Source of the DNA: Actinomycetes bacterium
GTDB lineage: Bacteria > Actinomycetota > Acidimicrobiia > Acidimicrobiales > Poriferisodalaceae
NCBI GenBank assembly: GCA_024228575.1
Contig: JAAETH010000390.1
Location: forward strand, 1 to 64,000
Direction: 5' to 3'
Length of the DNA: 64,000 nt
The notes beneath the pieces are model-generated. The model was not told the DNA's origin and ran no database searches. It saw only the letters and a list, made by a program, of their open reading frames with translations. Positions 61,130 through 64,000 of the stretch are shown in pieces. Within the stretch, counting starts at the first letter, position 1. Each line of letters opens with the position of its first letter. The translations under genes and the position numbers were made by a program.

Positions 61130-62653
61130 TCAGGAAACGAAGAACCCGTCTGTGCTGTCGATGTCTGGTGTGTCGATCGCATGGGAGTACAGGTAGGCGA
61201 GATCGTCGGGGCTGAGACTGCAAGGATCGTCGATGAGTCCCAGGTGTTCAGCGTCCTCGCGGAAGCTCCACAGCGTCGAGACCTGATCCGAGCTCAGGCT
61301 GTCGTAGACCTCTTCGAAGGCCGATGCGTACATCGCGACTACCTGCCCGTCGAGTTCTCCGTAGCGTGCGGACAATGTCGCCACTTCGGATTCAACCGCC
61401 TGCTGGTCGACATTCGGCTCGTCCCAGAGCCGGCGGAGTTGGGTTGCGATCGCCTCGCGTGTCGCCACGAGTTCCTCCATCAACGGCCGCTGGTTGTCGG
61501 CAAGTCCCTCGATGAGGGCCCGTTGGTCGGTGCTGAGGACATCGAGGAACCGGTCGCCGTAGGCACCTGTGAGGTTCTCGTTGATCGTCACATCGGAGCC
61601 GGCCTGCTGAGACAACATCGCTGGGATGTCCTTCATGTAGAAGGACCCGAAGTAGGTGCCGTGACGCTCAGGGCAGAAGTAGGTATCGGCTTCGATCCCG
61701 CCGGAATACCAGCTGTACAACTGTCCCGCGATGGTCATGAGGGCGACGTGTGACTCCGGATCGAGCTGCCGTTTCCATGCCTCGACCTCGGCGTCTTGGC
61801 CGCGGTCGGGCCACTGAGCCACTCCGGTCGCAGCGAGTGCAGCGAGCTGCTCTGCCTGGGCTGGCGTCAGGTCGTTGAGAATGTCGGCGATGACAGAAGC
61901 CCGCTCGAAGCTGATCTGACCGTCGAGGCCATACACCTCAGCCGAGTAGTCCGCGACGGCCGATGTCGACAGACCACTGCTCCCTTCGGGGAGCTCGTCG
62001 TCGAGGAGACGCCGAAACGCATCGATGATCGGGAAGCGCGCATAGGCGTACTCGTTGATGTCCGCGATCTGCACGGTGGCAAGTTCGACGAGCTGGCCGA
62101 CCTGCTCGTCGTCGAGCAGATAGAGGATGTTCTCGCCAACGGTGGCGGCGAAGGCGGTGTTGTGGCCGAACGCATCCGGCTCATTGTCACGGAGGTACTG
62201 GAATCCGAAGAAGTCGGAGACCTTTCCCGGTGGAAAGAACGAGTCGGTGCAGAGGTTCCCGGTCATGAACGCCAGCGCGTCGAAGGCGATGGTTGTGACC
62301 TGGGCCTGATCGCTCAGCGTGTTCTCGATATTCATCACACGGGCAGACGGCCCGTCTGGTCTGGTGTCTGTTGCCGGCGGCGGGTCGGACTCGGTCTCTT
62401 CAGTCGGGATGGACGGAACATCTGCGGTGTTCTCGGTTGTCTGAGCGACGGATGTTGTGGTCTCGGGTTGGGTCGACGACACCTCGGAATCGTCGACAGC
62501 CTGGATGGCGCTCGACGCTCCATCCGGAGCGGTCGAACAGGCAGCGAGGCTGAGTGTGACGAAGGCTGCGAGGATCGCTGCCGGACGCACGATGAGGCTC
62601 CGTGACCTTCTTGGGGGCCTTGGTGTTTGGTTGGGGTTCTGGGTATTGCTCAT
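61130..62653 (-). CDS. Large lipoprotein of unknown function
   Basis: 507 residues from ATG 62653. Signal peptide with TLSLAAC lipobox after a long basic N-region (SNTQNPNQTPRPPRRSRS), then a Ser/Thr/Glu-rich linker to about residue 105. The rest is helical with repeated Leu-Ser/Thr-x-x-Gln motifs (LTPAQAEQLAAL, LSTDQRALIEGL, LSSDQVSTLW), reminiscent of Spy/CpxP-like periplasmic helices but much longer. Cysteines near residues 136 and 340 might pair. No family recognised; surface-exposed role inferred from the signal. Confidence 0.7.
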   Translation of the reverse strand: MSNTQNPNQTPRPPRRSRSLIVRPAAILAAFVTLSLAACSTAPDGASSAIQAVDDSEVSSTQPETTTSVAQTTENTADVPSIPTEETESDPPPATDTRPDGPSARVMNIENTLSDQAQVTTIAFDALAFMTGNLCTDSFFPPGKVSDFFGFQYLRDNEPDAFGHNTAFAATVGENILYLLDDEQVGQLVELATVQIADINEYAYARFPIIDAFRRLLDDELPEGSSGLSTSAVADYSAEVYGLDGQISFERASVIADILNDLTPAQAEQLAALAATGVAQWPDRGQDAEVEAWKRQLDPESHVALMTIAGQLYSWYSGGIEADTYFCPERHGTYFGSFYMKDIPAMLSQQAGSDVTINENLTGAYGDRFLDVLSTDQRALIEGLADNQRPLMEELVATREAIATQLRRLWDEPNVDQQAVESEVATLSARYGELDGQVVAMYASAFEEVYDSLSSDQVSTLWSFREDAEHLGLIDDPCSLSPDDLAYLYSHAIDTPDIDSTDGFFVS

Positions 62654-62798
62654 CGTCAGCGCCTTTCCTGTCGTGATCTGACCGATGAGTACAAGGTGCC
62701 GATCCCGTCTCAGGATCAACTGGTCCCAGGCTGAGGGATTCCTCAGGATCGGGGCCTCTTCGGGGTTTGCCGACGGTGCGGCTGATCGGAGCCGGTTG

Positions 62799-64000
62799 TC
62801 AGGCGTTGAACGTGAGGGTCACCGAGTCGATGACGGTCACCGATTCGAGCGACTCGACGAGCACCTCCCAATCGATGGTGAGGCTGTCCTGCTGGGGCAG
62901 TGTCGGAGGTGTGTCGCTCAGGGCGTAGAGGGTGATGGTGTACTCGTGGGAGCCGTTGTTGTTGGGCGAACACGGCGATGTATAGGAGATCGCTGTTCCG
63001 TCCTTGTTCGAGCCCTGAAACCAGTCGCCTTCGCCGGCTTGGCCGTGGGCGATCTCGCTCACCGAAGGATCGATATCCCAAAGTGTCAGATACGAATTGG
63101 CCCTTGCTGCGTCGTCGGCATTGGGGAAGTGGTGCATCGTGATGGCGAGCGAGGTGGCCTCGGCCGGAACACCACTCCAGGCGAGTGGGATCGAGGCCTC
63201 CATCCCATTGTCCTTTGGTTCGCATGCGAACTCGGCGAGCAGTGCTCCGTCGGCGACTGCTGGGCTCGTGATCTCCATCGTTCCGCTGCTCGGACTCGCT
63301 GAGCTGTCGTCGGCGAGATCGTCAGTATCGTCGTCGCTGTCCTGAGTTTCAGATCCCTGAGCCGACTCGGTAGCGGTTGCACCAACCGACGAGCGCAGCA
63401 AGATGGTGTTGTCGATCTCCAGATCCGGGCCCCAGATCAACTCGGCTGAGGTGTCCCAGCTGATCTGGTCGTACCCATCCTTTGGGGAGACATCGGCTTC
63501 GGTCCACTCGGTCGCCGTGCCCCAGCTGCTGTCGTCGAAGCCGACCGCAGTCCAGTTGGCAGGAGCATCGATGATCTCCGATCTGCAGGTGGAGCTGGGG
63601 TCGGCGTCCTTGGCGCACTCCGGGTTGACCGGCGCCTGGTGGATCACCAGCGCCGACCAGGTGCCGTCGGTCACCGCGACGATCTCAGAAGTGTTTGTGT
63701 CGGTGATCTGGGCGATGATGCCACCGTCGCCCATCTGTTGATTGGGTTCGCCGATGTACTCGAGGCCAGTGTCGTTCTCCTTGAAGTCCTTGGCCTCGAT
63801 GGCGATTGTGAGCGGATAGGACGCTTCGAACGTGAACGTCTCGCTGTTGAAGGACCGCTCGGTGGTGATCGGCACCGAGTCCTCGCCTATCAGCTCACCA
63901 TTGGCATACAGGGCGAACCAGTTGTCGGCCCATACCTCGACCTCGAACCCGGTGGTACCGGTTTGGGGCGTGTTCGCAGCATCCTCGGGCGCGGAGGTTG
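62799..64000 (-). CDS. Secreted PEBP (YbhB/Raf-kinase-inhibitor-like) protein, N-terminus outside window
   Basis: About 400 C-terminal residues are visible; the frame stays open to the window edge. The first part (to about 63350) is beta-rich with DNWFALYANGELIGED and VGFDDSSWGTATEW, resembling a carbohydrate-binding jelly-roll. After an acidic Ser/Asp linker comes a PEBP domain: PLAWSGVPAEATSLAITMHH, SPCSPNN and YTITLYALSD. Such fusions occur in secreted proteins of marine bacteria; ligand binding rather than catalysis is usual for PEBP. The gene is 145 bp from the lipoprotein gene, on the same strand. Confidence 0.75.
   Translation of the reverse strand, partial: TSAPEDAANTPQTGTTGFEVEVWADNWFALYANGELIGEDSVPITTERSFNSETFTFEASYPLTIAIEAKDFKENDTGLEYIGEPNQQMGDGGIIAQITDTNTSEIVAVTDGTWSALVIHQAPVNPECAKDADPSSTCRSEIIDAPANWTAVGFDDSSWGTATEWTEADVSPKDGYDQISWDTSAELIWGPDLEIDNTILLRSSVGATATESAQGSETQDSDDDTDDLADDSSASPSSGTMEITSPAVADGALLAEFACEPKDNGMEASIPLAWSGVPAEATSLAITMHHFPNADDAARANSYLTLWDIDPSVSEIAHGQAGEGDWFQGSNKDGTAISYTSPCSPNNNGSHEYTITLYALSDTPPTLPQQDSLTIDWEVLVESLESVTVIDSVTLTFNA

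Noticed and set aside
1-64000. CRISPR array or rRNA genes
   Set aside because: No regularly spaced 25-40 bp direct repeats and no conserved rRNA segments were seen while reading the window.

Overview
The window reads as a chromosomal segment of a high-GC actinobacterium, most likely a marine or wastewater member of the Acidimicrobiia. This rests on very G/C-rich third codon positions, many lipobox signal peptides, OmpR-type two-component pairs, a DUF222/HNH protein, SHOCT-domain proteins and formylglycine sulfatases. Taxonomy is inferred from gene content only.

Layout. 1-2.9 kb: a secreted zinc-protease-like lipoprotein (cut by the window start) divergent from a response regulator/sensor kinase pair. 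3.3-16.5 kb: a delta-type carbonic anhydrase lipoprotein, a TetR regulator, a DUF389 membrane protein, an operon of a zinc-type dehydrogenase, a thiamine-diphosphate enzyme and an epoxide-hydrolase-like enzyme, a DUF222/HNH protein, a truncated metallo-beta-lactamase-fold gene and a large sulfatase. Sulfatase, SHOCT and small membrane-protein remnants lie between them. 16.5-28.7 kb: a Tat-exported FAD oxidoreductase; an acyl-CoA ligase, crotonase and 1,419-residue tandem activase of the 2-hydroxyacyl-CoA dehydratase family; and an aminotransferase/HAD/Tm-1-like operon on the other strand. 28.9-32.8 kb: a LamG lipoprotein with an acidic insert, plus an SGNH hydrolase.

32.9-39.6 kb: a tightly overlapped nitrous oxide reductase operon (nosZ, a NosB-position membrane protein, nosD, nosF, nosY, nosL, cytochrome c). 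40.0-44.2 kb: two phytoene-desaturase-like flavoproteins alternating with two SCP2-like proteins. 44.2-49.6 kb: a racemase pseudogene, a tandem RidA protein, a patatin lipase, a SHOCT protein and a second two-component pair. 49.6-54.9 kb: a corrinoid methyl-transfer cluster. On one strand are an Asp/Glu-racemase-family enzyme, two M24 creatinase-like proteins lacking the usual metal ligands and a 92-residue protein; on the other are a UroD-like methyltransferase and its corrinoid protein. This is the best candidate for an undescribed catabolic system, probably acting on a methylated small molecule.

54.9-60.1 kb is a gene graveyard: IS481-like and IS630-like transposase debris, a MazEF-type module under a perfect 39-bp inverted repeat, and a frameshifted membrane protein. 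60.1-64 kb has an M23 peptidase, a large unknown lipoprotein and a secreted PEBP-domain protein cut by the window end. No rRNA, tRNA or CRISPR array was recognised.
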